64,000 bases of DNA from contig SVCA01000006.1 of the NCBI GenBank assembly GCA_015058625.1, positions 115,317 through 179,316 of the forward strand, in the 5' to 3' direction. Shown here piece after piece: positions 25,854 through 34,052 of this stretch (its first letter is position 1; each line of letters starts with the position of its first letter). This stretch comes from Pseudoselenomonas ruminantium (lineage in GTDB: Bacteria > Bacillota > Negativicutes > Selenomonadales > Selenomonadaceae). Below the pieces are notes generated by a model. The model was given only the letters and a program-made list of their open reading frames with translations. It was not told the origin of the DNA and did not search any database. Made by a program: the position numbers and the translations under genes.

Positions 25854-27130
25854 AGAAGGAAATCAAGGAACTGCTGAACTTTATCAAGGCGGCGCCCACG
25901 CCTTATCATACGGTGCTGGCAGCGGCACAGAAATTGCAGAAGGCAGGCTTTATGGAATTGAAGCTCAGCGAAGTCTGGCAGCTGCAGAAAGGCGGACGGT
26001 ATTATGTCAAAGCCTTTGATTCCACATTGCTGGCTTTTGCGCTGGGGAAGGAAGCCGGGCCTTTGCGCCTGGCCGCGGCCCATACGGATTTTCCCTGTTT
26101 CCGTCTGAAACCGCAGCCGGAAATCACAAAGGAGGGCTACGGCGTCCTCAATGTGGAAAAATATGGCGGCATGATGCTGCGCACCTGGCTGGACAGACCT
26201 TTGGCGCTGGCAGGTAAAGTAGCGCTGCGGTCAAAAGACCCCTTTAAGCCGGAGGTACGGCTGGTGAATTTCCCGCGCCCCCTCATGACCATTCCGAGCC
26301 TGGCCATTCATATGGACCGGGAGGTAAATGACGAGGGCAAGCTCAACGCGCAGAAGGATATGCTGCCTTTGACCACGGTGGGCGGCGAGGAACTGACGGC
26401 AGAATTCTTCCATGAATGGCTGGCGGCAGAGCTGAAAGTTGACATGTCAAATATCCTCTCCTATGAGCTGTCAGCTTATCCCTGCGAGGAAGGCACGCTT
26501 TGCGGCCTGCAGGAAGAATTCATTTCCTCACCCCGTTTGGACAATCTGACATCAGTTCTGGCCTGTCTGGAAGGGATGACGGGACTGGATGCAGATAAAC
26601 TGGCAGGCCTGCGGCTCATTGCCCTCTTTGACAATGAAGAAGTGGGCAGTCAGACCAAGCAGGGGGCTGGTTCGGCAGTCCTGCTGCAGGTATTGGAACG
26701 GATTTATCTGGCGCTGGGCAAAGAGCGGGCAGAAATGCTCGCAGACATTGCCGCAGGCTTTATGCTGTCCGTGGATGTGGCTCATGCCCTGCATCCAAAC
26801 TACATGGATAAATGCGACCCCAGCCACAAGCCGGTATTAGGTGGTGGTGTGGTGCTGAAACAGGCAGCCAGCCAGTCCTATGCCGGGGATACGGAAGCCG
26901 TAGCTGTGGTGCGGGGCCTTTGCGAAGCGCACAAGATTTCCTGGCAGCATTTCGTCAATCGCAGCGACAGCCGGGGCGGCGCCACGTTAGGTTCTATTGC
27001 CTCAGCCCTTGTTCCGCTGCGCACGATGGATATCGGTGTGCCCCTGCTGGCCATGCATTCGGCTCGGGAAACGATGCATTGCGCTGACCAGATATCCTTG
27101 ATGGATTTGCTGAAAAAATTTCTTCGCTGA
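25850..27130 (+). CDS. M18-family aminopeptidase
   Basis: This zinc aminopeptidase of the aspartyl aminopeptidase family has 426 residues, the normal length. Metal-binding and catalytic motifs are visible: AAHTDFPCFRLKP near residue 78, DNEEVGSQTKQGAGS near 260, SVDVAHALHPNY near 307, and a C-terminal GVPLLAMHSARE near 396. The start is GTG at 25850, overlapping the thioesterase stop (GTGA), so the two genes are translationally coupled. It removes N-terminal, often acidic, residues from peptides in the cytoplasm. Confidence 0.92.
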   Translation: MKKEIKELLNFIKAAPTPYHTVLAAAQKLQKAGFMELKLSEVWQLQKGGRYYVKAFDSTLLAFALGKEAGPLRLAAAHTDFPCFRLKPQPEITKEGYGVLNVEKYGGMMLRTWLDRPLALAGKVALRSKDPFKPEVRLVNFPRPLMTIPSLAIHMDREVNDEGKLNAQKDMLPLTTVGGEELTAEFFHEWLAAELKVDMSNILSYELSAYPCEEGTLCGLQEEFISSPRLDNLTSVLACLEGMTGLDADKLAGLRLIALFDNEEVGSQTKQGAGSAVLLQVLERIYLALGKERAEMLADIAAGFMLSVDVAHALHPNYMDKCDPSHKPVLGGGVVLKQAASQSYAGDTEAVAVVRGLCEAHKISWQHFVNRSDSRGGATLGSIASALVPLRTMDIGVPLLAMHSARETMHCADQISLMDLLKKFLR

Positions 27131-27266
27131 CCATACAATAAATATAATTTGAAAACCATCCAAATCGTCTAAAAATTCCTTGCTTTTTCCTGGATTTTAA
27201 CCGATAATGTAATTAGGAGAAATCTTTGTTTGAACTGATTTTGGGGTTCAGAGATAAAGGAGGAAG

Positions 27267-27932
27267 ATGAACATGGATGTCAACATGATTTCTTCTTTGT
27301 CGCAGACTTCGGCAGCGGTGAAGGCTAACTACACCAAGAGCACCACCACGACGACCAATGAAGCGACGAAGGAAACCACCACCACCAGTACCGAAGCTTT
27401 TTCGGTGGATATTTCCGCTGAAGCAAAGAAGGCTTCCACGGCGCTGGGCAAACTCACCAGTGAGCAGGTAGATGCCCTGCAGGATGGCATCAACAAGAGC
27501 TATCAGCTGATGATTAAGACCCTCACGGAGCAGAATGCGAAGTTGCAGGGGTATCTCGATGAAGGCATTGGCAAACTCAACTTTGACGGTATCCTGTTCG
27601 GCACGGACAAATTTGCCCTGCCGCCGGTAGGCACAACGCCGGAAGAAGCGGCTGAAGCCATTGGCGAAGGCGGAGCGTATTCCGTTGACAGCGTAGCTAC
27701 CCGCATCATGGATATGGCTACGGCGATTGCTGGCGGTGACCCCGAAAAACTCCAGCAGATGCAGGCAGCTGTGGAAGAAGGCTTCAAACAGGCCGGCCTT
27801 GTCTGGAAGGATGCTATGGGACAGGATGAAATGCCTCAGATTACCAAGGACACGCAGGCTGAGATTACGAATCGCTTCAACAAGCTCTATGAGCAGATGG
27901 GCGTGAATCAGACAGCCAAAATGGAAGAATAA
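27267..27932 (+). CDS. Unknown protein with Thr-rich N-terminal linker
   Basis: I do not recognise this 221-residue family with certainty. Residues about 20-48 are a low-complexity Thr/Ser/Lys/Glu linker (KSTTTTTNEATKETTTTS). The rest is predicted mostly helical, with LTSEQVDALQDGINKSYQLM and a C-terminal TNRFNKLYEQMG. No signal peptide or membrane segment is visible. An AAAGGAGG site lies just before the ATG, and a very strong terminator follows, so it is a single-gene unit. An ACCGATAAT upstream (about 27198) resembles a sigma-28 -10 box but lacks a proper -35, so a motility link is only a guess. Confidence 0.75.
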   Translation: MNMDVNMISSLSQTSAAVKANYTKSTTTTTNEATKETTTTSTEAFSVDISAEAKKASTALGKLTSEQVDALQDGINKSYQLMIKTLTEQNAKLQGYLDEGIGKLNFDGILFGTDKFALPPVGTTPEEAAEAIGEGGAYSVDSVATRIMDMATAIAGGDPEKLQQMQAAVEEGFKQAGLVWKDAMGQDEMPQITKDTQAEITNRFNKLYEQMGVNQTAKMEE

Positions 27933-27941
27933 ATGATTTAT

Positions 27942-27976
27942 GGCGGCCGCTGCGGGGAAACAGCGGCCGCCTTTTT
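27942..27976 (+). terminator. Strong intrinsic terminator
   Basis: GGCGGCCGCTG (27942-27952) pairs perfectly with CAGCGGCCGCC (27961-27971), followed by TTTTT. Confidence 0.93.
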
Positions 27977-28007
27977 GGTGTCGAAATAAAATTGTGACTT
28001 GACAGGG

Positions 28008-28102
28008 TTATCCACAGATAGCTTGTGCATAACCCTGTGGATTCTGTGGATAACCTGTGATGAAAAGCTGATGTTATCCACAGGTAGAAGCAGATTTCCA
28101 CA
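28008..28102. promoter_or_regulatory. Cluster of DnaA boxes
   Basis: Four perfect TTATNCACA-type 9-mers lie within 75 bp: 28008-28016 (TTATCCACA), 28024-28032 (TGTGCATAA), 28045-28053 (TGTGGATAA) and 28074-28082 (TTATCCACA). Two 7/9 matches lie at 28036-28044 and 28094-28102. The boxes occur in both orientations. No dnaA or dnaN is in the window, so this may be a DnaA titration or regulatory locus rather than the replication origin. It lies between a strong terminator and the asparaginase promoter. Confidence 0.75.
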
Positions 28103-28143
28103 GAGTTAGTAACATTTGGAAGAAGCCAGCCTGCGCTGCTGAT

Positions 28144-28183
28144 TTGCGTGACCTCCTTATTATCCGTATAATGAAGCTATACG
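28144..28183 (+). promoter_or_regulatory. Asparaginase promoter with short inverted repeat
   Basis: TTGCGT (28144-28149) and TATAAT (28167-28172) are 17 bp apart. CGTATA (28165-28170) and TATACG (28178-28183) form an inverted repeat over the -10 box, a possible operator. Confidence 0.6.
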
Positions 28184-28204
28184 AATCATAAGGGGGCTAT
28201 TTTT

Positions 28205-29197
28205 ATGGGCAAGAGAATACATATACTGGCTATGGGCGGCACCATTGCCGGCAAGGCCGGGGACAGTACGGCAACCACCGGTTATCAGGCCGGCGCAGTA
28301 GGTGTGGACGATTTACTGGCGGCTGTGCCGGGGCTGCAGGAAGTGGCCCAGGTTACTGGTGAGCAGCTGGCAGCTATTGACAGCAAGGATATTACCGCAG
28401 AGTGCCAGTTGCGTTTGGTCAAGCGGGTGCGGGAACTGCTGCTGAGTGCCGATGTGGATGGCATTGTCATCACCCATGGTACGGATACGCTGGAGGAAAG
28501 TGCCTATCTTTTGGATTTGGTGCATTTTGCCGACAAGCCCGTGGTAATCACAGGCGCTATGCGCCCGTCCACGGCGTTGAGTGCTGACGGCCCCTTGAAT
28601 ATTTTGGATGCCGTGCGGGTGGCAGCTGCGGATAGTGCCCGGGATAGAGGCGTGCTCGTGGTGCTCAACAATGAAATCCATAGTGCCCGTTTGGTGACGA
28701 AGCTGTCCACGACTGCCGTGGAAACATTTCAGTCGCCTGTGGGGGGAGCCATCGGTGCGATAAACGATGGTGTGGTGGTGTTCTATCATGGTGCGGAACT
28801 TCATCACCTGCCGAACGCTTTAAGTGTCAGCGAAAAATTGACAAGTCAAAAGGAACTGCCGTATGTGCCTGTGCTCTACGGTCATAGTGATGATGATGGC
28901 CGTCTGGTGAAGCTGGTAGCTGATGAGGGCGCCAAAGGCATTGTCTATGCCGGGATGGGCAATGGCAGCATTCCTGCGCGGGTGGAAGCGGAACTTGCCG
29001 CCGCCGTGGAGCAGGGGATTGTTGTCATCCGTGCCAGCAGCAGTATTTCTGGCATGGTGACGAAGGCCGAAGCATCTTATGAGGAAGAGGGCTTTATCGC
29101 CAGCGGCCTGCTGAATCCCCGCAAGGCACGACTGCTTTTGCAGGTCACATTGGTCTGCGGTAAATCTGCGGCAGATTTACGGAAAATTCTTGCCTGA
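28205..29197 (+). CDS. L-asparaginase
   Basis: This enzyme hydrolyses asparagine to aspartate and ammonia. The 330-residue protein has both catalytic threonine motifs, MGGTIAGKAG at residues 10-19 and ITHGTDTLEES near 87-97, and the AMRPSTALSADGP segment near 118. It lacks an evident signal peptide, so it is probably cytoplasmic although its sequence resembles type II enzymes. Ordinary SD (AAGGGGG) precedes the ATG. It lies just downstream of a DnaA-box cluster, which could affect its expression. Confidence 0.93.
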   Translation: MGKRIHILAMGGTIAGKAGDSTATTGYQAGAVGVDDLLAAVPGLQEVAQVTGEQLAAIDSKDITAECQLRLVKRVRELLLSADVDGIVITHGTDTLEESAYLLDLVHFADKPVVITGAMRPSTALSADGPLNILDAVRVAAADSARDRGVLVVLNNEIHSARLVTKLSTTAVETFQSPVGGAIGAINDGVVVFYHGAELHHLPNALSVSEKLTSQKELPYVPVLYGHSDDDGRLVKLVADEGAKGIVYAGMGNGSIPARVEAELAAAVEQGIVVIRASSSISGMVTKAEASYEEEGFIASGLLNPRKARLLLQVTLVCGKSAADLRKILA

Positions 29198-29266
29198 CAT
29201 AAAGGAAAAATTTTTCTTCATGGCGAATAGTACAAGCAAATAATGTTCGTAACTCAGCGAAGTATT

Positions 29267-29299
29267 AAAATCCCTTGCGTTTCTCCGTAAGGGATTTTT
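29267..29299 (+). terminator. Intrinsic terminator before the FIST-kinase gene
   Basis: AAAATCCCTT (29267-29276) pairs with AAGGGATTTT (29289-29298), followed by a T. It lies about 20 nt before the next start codon. Confidence 0.8.
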
Positions 29300-29319
29300 C
29301 GCCATAAGGAGGATGTGCG

Positions 29320-31623
29320 ATGATACAGTACAATTACATGCTGAATTGGAGCGAGGGAGACCAGGGATTTTGGGATAAGCTGGAAAAGGTCATGCAGACA
29401 CTCGTCATGCGTCCTGCCAGCAAACAGGCCAATGCGATTTTTATTCAGTTGTCCTTCAGTCAGATGCCCAAGGATGAGGCGGTGAAGGTGCGGGAGAAAA
29501 TTCGCAGCTTCCTGCCCCGGGCTGTGGTGGCTGGTATTACGGAGACGTTGTTTTCGCCGCAGCTGGGAAGCTATGTGCAGCTCAACTGTACCTTCTTCCA
29601 GAATTCTAAGCTGCGGCTGATGGAATATGCGGGGATTCCCGAAGACTTTGCCCGTCTGGGGGTGGAGTTCGGTCAGAAGGTGGCCGCCATGCCAGATGCG
29701 CGGGCGGCAATGGTGCTCGGGACTACGGATGGCAATTTTGACAAGTTCTTGGAAGGCTTTGTCTGCGGCAATGAGAACGTAGTGGTTTTCGGCTCTGTGA
29801 CCGGTACGGTGAAGGATATTGGCACAGGCAGTTCCATTATCACTGGGGCCTTGCTGGGGGAGAGCAATGACAAATATTATCTCGTGGGCAGCGAACTGAT
29901 GCCCCAGGGCATTGTAGTGGTTGTGTTCTGTGGTGAAAGTCTCGGGGTTCGGGCGGATTATGTGCTGGGGTGGAAGCCTATCGGCAAGGAAATGGTCATC
30001 ACGGAAACCATGGGGCCCAATGTCATTAGCACGTTGGATGGCATGCCGGCGGTGGATATTTACCGCCATTATCTGAAGGTCAAACCGGATGAGAATTTCG
30101 TCTATAATATCGCAGAATTTCCGCTGACCATTGAGCGTGAGGGCTGTCTTATCGCCCGTGTGCCGCCGGGCTTTGACGAGGAAGGCCGCATCTTCTTCAA
30201 CGGGAATGTGAATGTGGGAGAAAGAGTGCGCCTGACCTACGCGGTGCGGGAGGATTTTCTCCACGAAACGGAGCTGGCCAGCGAGAAGATGAGCCAGTTT
30301 GCCCCGGACGGCCTGTTTATTGTGGCCTGCGGTACCCGTTCCCTGTTCCTGCAGGGCGAGGAACATTGGGAGACGCGCTATTATCAGCGTTTTGCCAATC
30401 AGTTGAGCAGCTGCAGCGGCACAGGGGAGATTTATTGCTATCAGGGGCAGGGCGGACTGCTTAACTGTGCGCTGATTGCCGTGGGCTTCCGCGAGGGCGG
30501 CAATAAATCTGCGCTGAGCTTCTACGATGAGCCGGAGACAGAGCCGGAAAATACCCGCATGCTTTTGTCCACTCGTATGGCGGCTTTTCTGGATGTCATT
30601 ACCAAGGAGCTGGAGCAGAGCAATCGCGAATTGCGGGAACTGGCCGTGAAAAATGAGGAAGCCAGTATTGCCAAGTACAAATTCCTGGCCAATGTGCGCC
30701 GGGAAATTGCCACGCCGTTGAAAACGGTAATTCGTCTGGAACGAAAAATCCGCAAGGAAAGCACGGAGGATAAAATCAGGGAATATTCCCGTGAGTGTCA
30801 TCTGGCTGGAGAAAAGGTCTATGGCATTTTGGGCCGTATTTTTGACTTCCTGGAGATGGAGGCGGGCGACTTAGACGCGAATGAGGCAGAGTATCGGGTC
30901 AGCACGCTCCTGCAGGATTTGCATAACGAAATCATGGACGAAGTGATAGAAAAAGGTTTGGAGATGGTGACGGAGCTGCCGCCGGACATCCCCAGCGTCC
31001 TCTACGGTGATGAACTGCGCATCCGCCAGATTCTCGTCAATCTCCTGAACAATGCGGTACGCTTTACGGAAAAGGGCAGCATCCATCTTAAGGTCACGAT
31101 GGAAAAGATTGGTCCTGCCGATGTACTGCTTCATTTCTCGGTGAAAGATACCGGTGTGGGTATTACACCGGAAAACTTCGCAGAGGTGCAGAGGGTTTTG
31201 TCGCTCAGCGACGACCGTCCGCAAAATAGACTCAATGAAATGGGGCTCGGGCTCAATGTCACCCAACGGCTCTTAAAACTCTTTGGCAGTGAGCTGCATA
31301 TGGAGACGGAGCTGGGGAAGGGCACCACCTGTTCCTTTGACCTGCGGCAGCGTGTGCTGAACTGGTTCCCCATGAAGCAGAAAAATGCACCTGCCCTGCG
31401 GGATGATGCGGACAGAAAGCCGCCTATCACGGAAGAAGAATTGGCTGAAACCTGGGAAGCTCTGCGTGAAATTGCTGCAGGCCAGGATATGGACAGTCTG
31501 GATTATATGCTGGAAACCCTCGATGCTTACAGACTGCCGGAACGGGAAGCGGCGCTGCTATTGGAACTGCAGACGGCTGCCAAGGAAAATAATTGGGAGC
31601 TGATTGCAAAACTCGTACAGTGA
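29320..31623 (+). CDS. FIST-domain sensor with histidine-kinase-like core lacking the phosphoacceptor histidine
   Basis: The 767-residue soluble protein has an N-terminal FIST-N/FIST-C sensor region (about 1-390), a coiled linker, a dimerisation-helix region near 450-500, and a HATPase domain. The N box (ELRIRQILVNLLNNA near 563), DTGVGI near 608 and GLGLNVTQRL near 643 are intact. The canonical FLANMSHEIRTPLN box reads FLANVRREIATPLK, so Arg (R461) replaces the phosphoacceptor His. A C-terminal helical tail (about 700-767) follows. ATP binding may be retained but autophosphorylation on this site is not possible. FIST domains are thought to sense small molecules such as amino acids. Confidence 0.85.
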   Translation: MIQYNYMLNWSEGDQGFWDKLEKVMQTLVMRPASKQANAIFIQLSFSQMPKDEAVKVREKIRSFLPRAVVAGITETLFSPQLGSYVQLNCTFFQNSKLRLMEYAGIPEDFARLGVEFGQKVAAMPDARAAMVLGTTDGNFDKFLEGFVCGNENVVVFGSVTGTVKDIGTGSSIITGALLGESNDKYYLVGSELMPQGIVVVVFCGESLGVRADYVLGWKPIGKEMVITETMGPNVISTLDGMPAVDIYRHYLKVKPDENFVYNIAEFPLTIEREGCLIARVPPGFDEEGRIFFNGNVNVGERVRLTYAVREDFLHETELASEKMSQFAPDGLFIVACGTRSLFLQGEEHWETRYYQRFANQLSSCSGTGEIYCYQGQGGLLNCALIAVGFREGGNKSALSFYDEPETEPENTRMLLSTRMAAFLDVITKELEQSNRELRELAVKNEEASIAKYKFLANVRREIATPLKTVIRLERKIRKESTEDKIREYSRECHLAGEKVYGILGRIFDFLEMEAGDLDANEAEYRVSTLLQDLHNEIMDEVIEKGLEMVTELPPDIPSVLYGDELRIRQILVNLLNNAVRFTEKGSIHLKVTMEKIGPADVLLHFSVKDTGVGITPENFAEVQRVLSLSDDRPQNRLNEMGLGLNVTQRLLKLFGSELHMETELGKGTTCSFDLRQRVLNWFPMKQKNAPALRDDADRKPPITEEELAETWEALREIAAGQDMDSLDYMLETLDAYRLPEREAALLLELQTAAKENNWELIAKLVQ

Positions 31624-31660
31624 CAGCCGAAAAAAAAATAAATTTTATCTTTTTGACCTA

Positions 31661-31688
31661 TTGACTTTTTGACTATTTGAGCTATAAT
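31661..31688 (+). promoter_or_regulatory. hsp20 promoter with repeated TTGAC/TTGAG motifs
   Basis: TTGACT (31661-31666) and TATAAT (31683-31688) are 16 bp apart. TTGAC-like pentamers recur at about 9-10 bp steps across 31652-31680. No CIRCE element is present. Confidence 0.6.
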
Positions 31689-31804
31689 AAAATTGTAATC
31701 AGGAACAAGGAAAGCAAAGAACCTGGTTACAGAAATGTTAACAGATAGTCAGGAGCGCACAGCAAACTCTTGACCGGTATAAATTTAGAAAGGGGTTGCT
31801 GATT

Positions 31805-32266
31805 ATGTTTGGTTTGGTTCCGTTTGGCAGTCGTAAAGATTTGGCAGCAGGCGATGCTCCGCGCAGCATCTGGGATGTGTTCAATGAACCATTTTTCCAT
31901 GATGATTTCTTCCCCACCATGTCGGGCTTCAATGCCAATGGCGGTATGCGGGTCGATGTGAAGGATAACGGTGACAGTTATGAGCTGACGGCAGATTTGC
32001 CGGGCATGAAGAAAGAGGATGTAAAGCTCAGCTATCAGAACGGTTATCTCACCATAGCTGCTCAGCAGCAGAGTGAATCCGGTGATAAGGACGACAAGGG
32101 CAATTACATCCGCAGGGAGCGCCGCATGGGCTCCGCAAGTCGTTCCTTCTACATCGACAATATCGATGAGTCCCGCATTGATGCGGAGTTCAAAGATGGC
32201 GTCCTGCATGTGAATATGCCGAAAGCGGCAGAAGTGCAGCATAGTACGACAATTAACATCCGGTAA
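31805..32266 (+). CDS. Hsp20/alpha-crystallin family small heat-shock protein
   Basis: The 153-residue chaperone has an N-terminal segment (about 1-40), an alpha-crystallin domain (about 43-145) with the ELTADLPGMKKEDVKLSY strand, and a conserved A-x-n-GVLHVNMPK motif near the C-terminus. It binds unfolding proteins without ATP. The ATG at 31805 is 8 nt after AAAGGGG; a TTG at 31796 is too close. A terminator follows the stop. Confidence 0.93.
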   Translation: MFGLVPFGSRKDLAAGDAPRSIWDVFNEPFFHDDFFPTMSGFNANGGMRVDVKDNGDSYELTADLPGMKKEDVKLSYQNGYLTIAAQQQSESGDKDDKGNYIRRERRMGSASRSFYIDNIDESRIDAEFKDGVLHVNMPKAAEVQHSTTINIR

Positions 32267-32272
32267 AAGAGA

Positions 32273-32306
32273 AAGGTCTTCCTCATCCAGAGGGAGGCCT
32301 TTTTTG
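32273..32306 (+). terminator. Intrinsic terminator after hsp20
   Basis: AAGGTCTTCCTC pairs with GAGGGAGGCCTT (G-U pairs allowed), followed by TTTT. Confidence 0.8.
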
Positions 32307-32633
32307 TGGTTTTTTATGCAATAATAAATATAAATTATTAAAATAAATAAATCTAATCGCATTTTTAATTATTTCTTGCCTTTTAACAATAATTTGCCTA
32401 TAATAATCATTGCGACCAAATGGGATAAAGTTGGAATATTGATTTATCGTAGTATAAATACCAATAATTCAATCGTAAAATCCCATAAATGTTCCTTGAA
32501 AAATAAGCAAAAAAAGCCAAAAAAACTCATAAATATTCATTAAAAAAAAGGATATTTTATGTTTATGTTGAATTGTAAAAAATGGGCAATAGCCTAATAT
32601 TCAACTTACAGGCTTTTTTGCCGGAGGAGGAAT
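32307..32633 (+). promoter_or_regulatory. Long AT-rich atp-operon promoter/leader region
   Basis: A promoter is visible: TTGCCT (32376-32381) and TATAAT (32399-32404), spacing 17. The predicted leader of about 220 nt is very AT-rich and has no open frame with a ribosome site. ATGGGAT (32420-32426) and ATCCCAT (32480-32486) can pair. AGCCT and AGGCTTTTTT just before atpI form a weak hairpin with a T-run, a possible attenuator. Confidence 0.55.
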
Positions 32634-33005
32634 ATGAAAGAAGTTTTGCCGATATTCATGAAAAGGCTTATAATGGGACTGGGGGTTATCACCTTGGCGG
32701 TAGGCAGTATGCTCGTGGCAAACGGGCAGACAGAGCTTATCGGGGCGTTAATCATTGGTTTTATGACGGGCCTGGTATTTTTGGGAAACATGTCCCTGCG
32801 GCTGTGGAAGGCTGCGTCACTACCTGTTGGCGGTGCAAAAAGACAAATGTTATGGGGACTGGTTTTGCGCTTGATGGTATTATTTATTGTCTTGTTGGCG
32901 GCCGTCCGGATTTCCACGCAGGTGTTCAGCATAGTGGCGCTGGGATTTCTTCTCTGTTATGCCTGGGCTATGGTTCTCATGATCCGCATGAATAACGCGA
33001 AATAG
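32634..33005 (+). CDS. atpI: ATP synthase protein I
   Basis: This small 123-residue membrane protein has four hydrophobic segments (about residues 10-30, 36-55, 70-93 and 95-117). AtpI proteins assist assembly of the c-ring or ion uptake and start many bacterial atp operons. Sequence similarity in the family is low, so the call relies on topology and position directly before atpB. GGAGGAGG precedes the ATG. Confidence 0.82.
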   Translation: MKEVLPIFMKRLIMGLGVITLAVGSMLVANGQTELIGALIIGFMTGLVFLGNMSLRLWKAASLPVGGAKRQMLWGLVLRLMVLFIVLLAAVRISTQVFSIVALGFLLCYAWAMVLMIRMNNAK

Positions 33006-33039
33006 TAACTCAGGAATTCCTGGGAGGAGGTTGAGGTAT

Positions 33040-33714
33040 ATGCATGAAATCGGTGTTCGCGAAGTAGTGCAGTTTGCCGGCTTTACCTTCAATTGGGAGA
33101 CTCTGGTTATGACCTGGATTACGATGGCCATCGTACTGCTCATCGCAGTGCTGGCAACCCGCAATCTGCAGATGGTGCCGCAAGGCTGGCAGAATGTGGT
33201 GGAAGCAATCGTGGTCTGGCTTCATGAACAGATTGATGCGACCATGGGCAAGAATGGACGCTTTTTGGCGCCCTTTGTCGTGTCGCTCTTTATGTTCCTG
33301 CTGGTTTCCAACTGGCTGGGGCTTATCCCAAAGATGGCATCGCCGACAAATGACTTGAACACCACTTTAGGCCTTGCACTCTTGGTCATTGTGATGGTGC
33401 ACGGACTGGGGCTTTACATGAAGGGCGGTCATTACATCGCGCATTTCTTCCAGCCCACGCCGGTCTTTGTCATCATCAACGCCATAGAGGAAGTCGCTAA
33501 GCCAATTACGCTGGCCTTCCGTCTATTCGGCAACATTCTGGCAGGTGAAATCTTAATCATCATCCTGCTGCAGCTCATGCCAATCTGGATGCCGATACCG
33601 TCAGTTATCTGGCTGGCGTTCAGTATCTTTATCGGCGGGGTACAGGCGTTCATCTTCACCATGCTGTCCATGGCATATCTTGCCAATGCAGTAAAGAGTG
33701 AGGAAGAAGGCTAA
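33040..33714 (+). CDS. atpB: F-type ATP synthase subunit a
   Basis: This is the membrane stator subunit that forms the two ion half-channels against the c-ring. The 224-residue protein has several transmembrane helices and the conserved helix with the essential arginine (LAFRLFGNILAGEI near residue 155-168). The ATG at 33040 is chosen: GGGAGGAGG (33022-33030) abuts an in-frame TTG at 33031 but is 9 nt from the ATG. Confidence 0.94.
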   Translation: MHEIGVREVVQFAGFTFNWETLVMTWITMAIVLLIAVLATRNLQMVPQGWQNVVEAIVVWLHEQIDATMGKNGRFLAPFVVSLFMFLLVSNWLGLIPKMASPTNDLNTTLGLALLVIVMVHGLGLYMKGGHYIAHFFQPTPVFVIINAIEEVAKPITLAFRLFGNILAGEILIIILLQLMPIWMPIPSVIWLAFSIFIGGVQAFIFTMLSMAYLANAVKSEEEG

Positions 33715-33761
33715 GACGAACTGGGAATTTTTTAGTTAAAGGTTTTAAGGAGGATTTTTTC

Positions 33762-34013
33762 ATGGAAAACGCAATTATGGTAGCCGCTGCTCTCGTTGGC
33801 GCAGGTATTACGATGGGTCTGGCCGCAATCGGCGCTGGTATCGGTGATGGTCTTGTAACGAGCCGTTTCATCGAAGGTATCACCCGTCAGCCGGAAGCAA
33901 AGAGCACGCTCTTCACCAACACCCTTATCTCCGTTGGTCTGATCGAGTCCATGGCTATCATCGCAACCGTTGTTGCTCTTATCATGCTCTATGCAAACCC
34001 GCTCATCAAATAA
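33762..34013 (+). CDS. atpE: F-type ATP synthase subunit c
   Basis: This rotor-ring subunit of 83 residues has two helices joined by the conserved RQPE loop (42-45). The ion-carrying carboxylate is E62, followed by S63. An aspartate (D29) sits in the first helix, where Na+-type rings such as that of Ilyobacter carry glutamine, so the site may hold two carboxylates. Subunit c is usually the most abundant ATP synthase protein. The SD AAGGAGG is well placed. Confidence 0.96.
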   Translation: MENAIMVAAALVGAGITMGLAAIGAGIGDGLVTSRFIEGITRQPEAKSTLFTNTLISVGLIESMAIIATVVALIMLYANPLIK

Positions 34014-34052
34014 TTTTCTTTGATGAATTGCTTAATAAAGGGGGCATAGGAA

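Noticed and set aside
28008..28102. Calling the DnaA-box cluster the replication origin
   Set aside because: dnaA, dnaN and other origin neighbours are absent, and no clear AT-rich unwinding region lies beside the boxes; listed as a cluster instead.
29254..30801. A 515-codon minus-strand open frame opposite the FIST-kinase gene
   Set aside because: It lies wholly across the plus-strand sensor gene, has no ribosome site, and its residue pattern (His/Gln/Arg-rich) is typical of an antisense shadow.
31640..31800. CIRCE or HrcA element before hsp20
   Set aside because: No TTAGCACTC-N9-GAGTGCTAA-like repeat is present.
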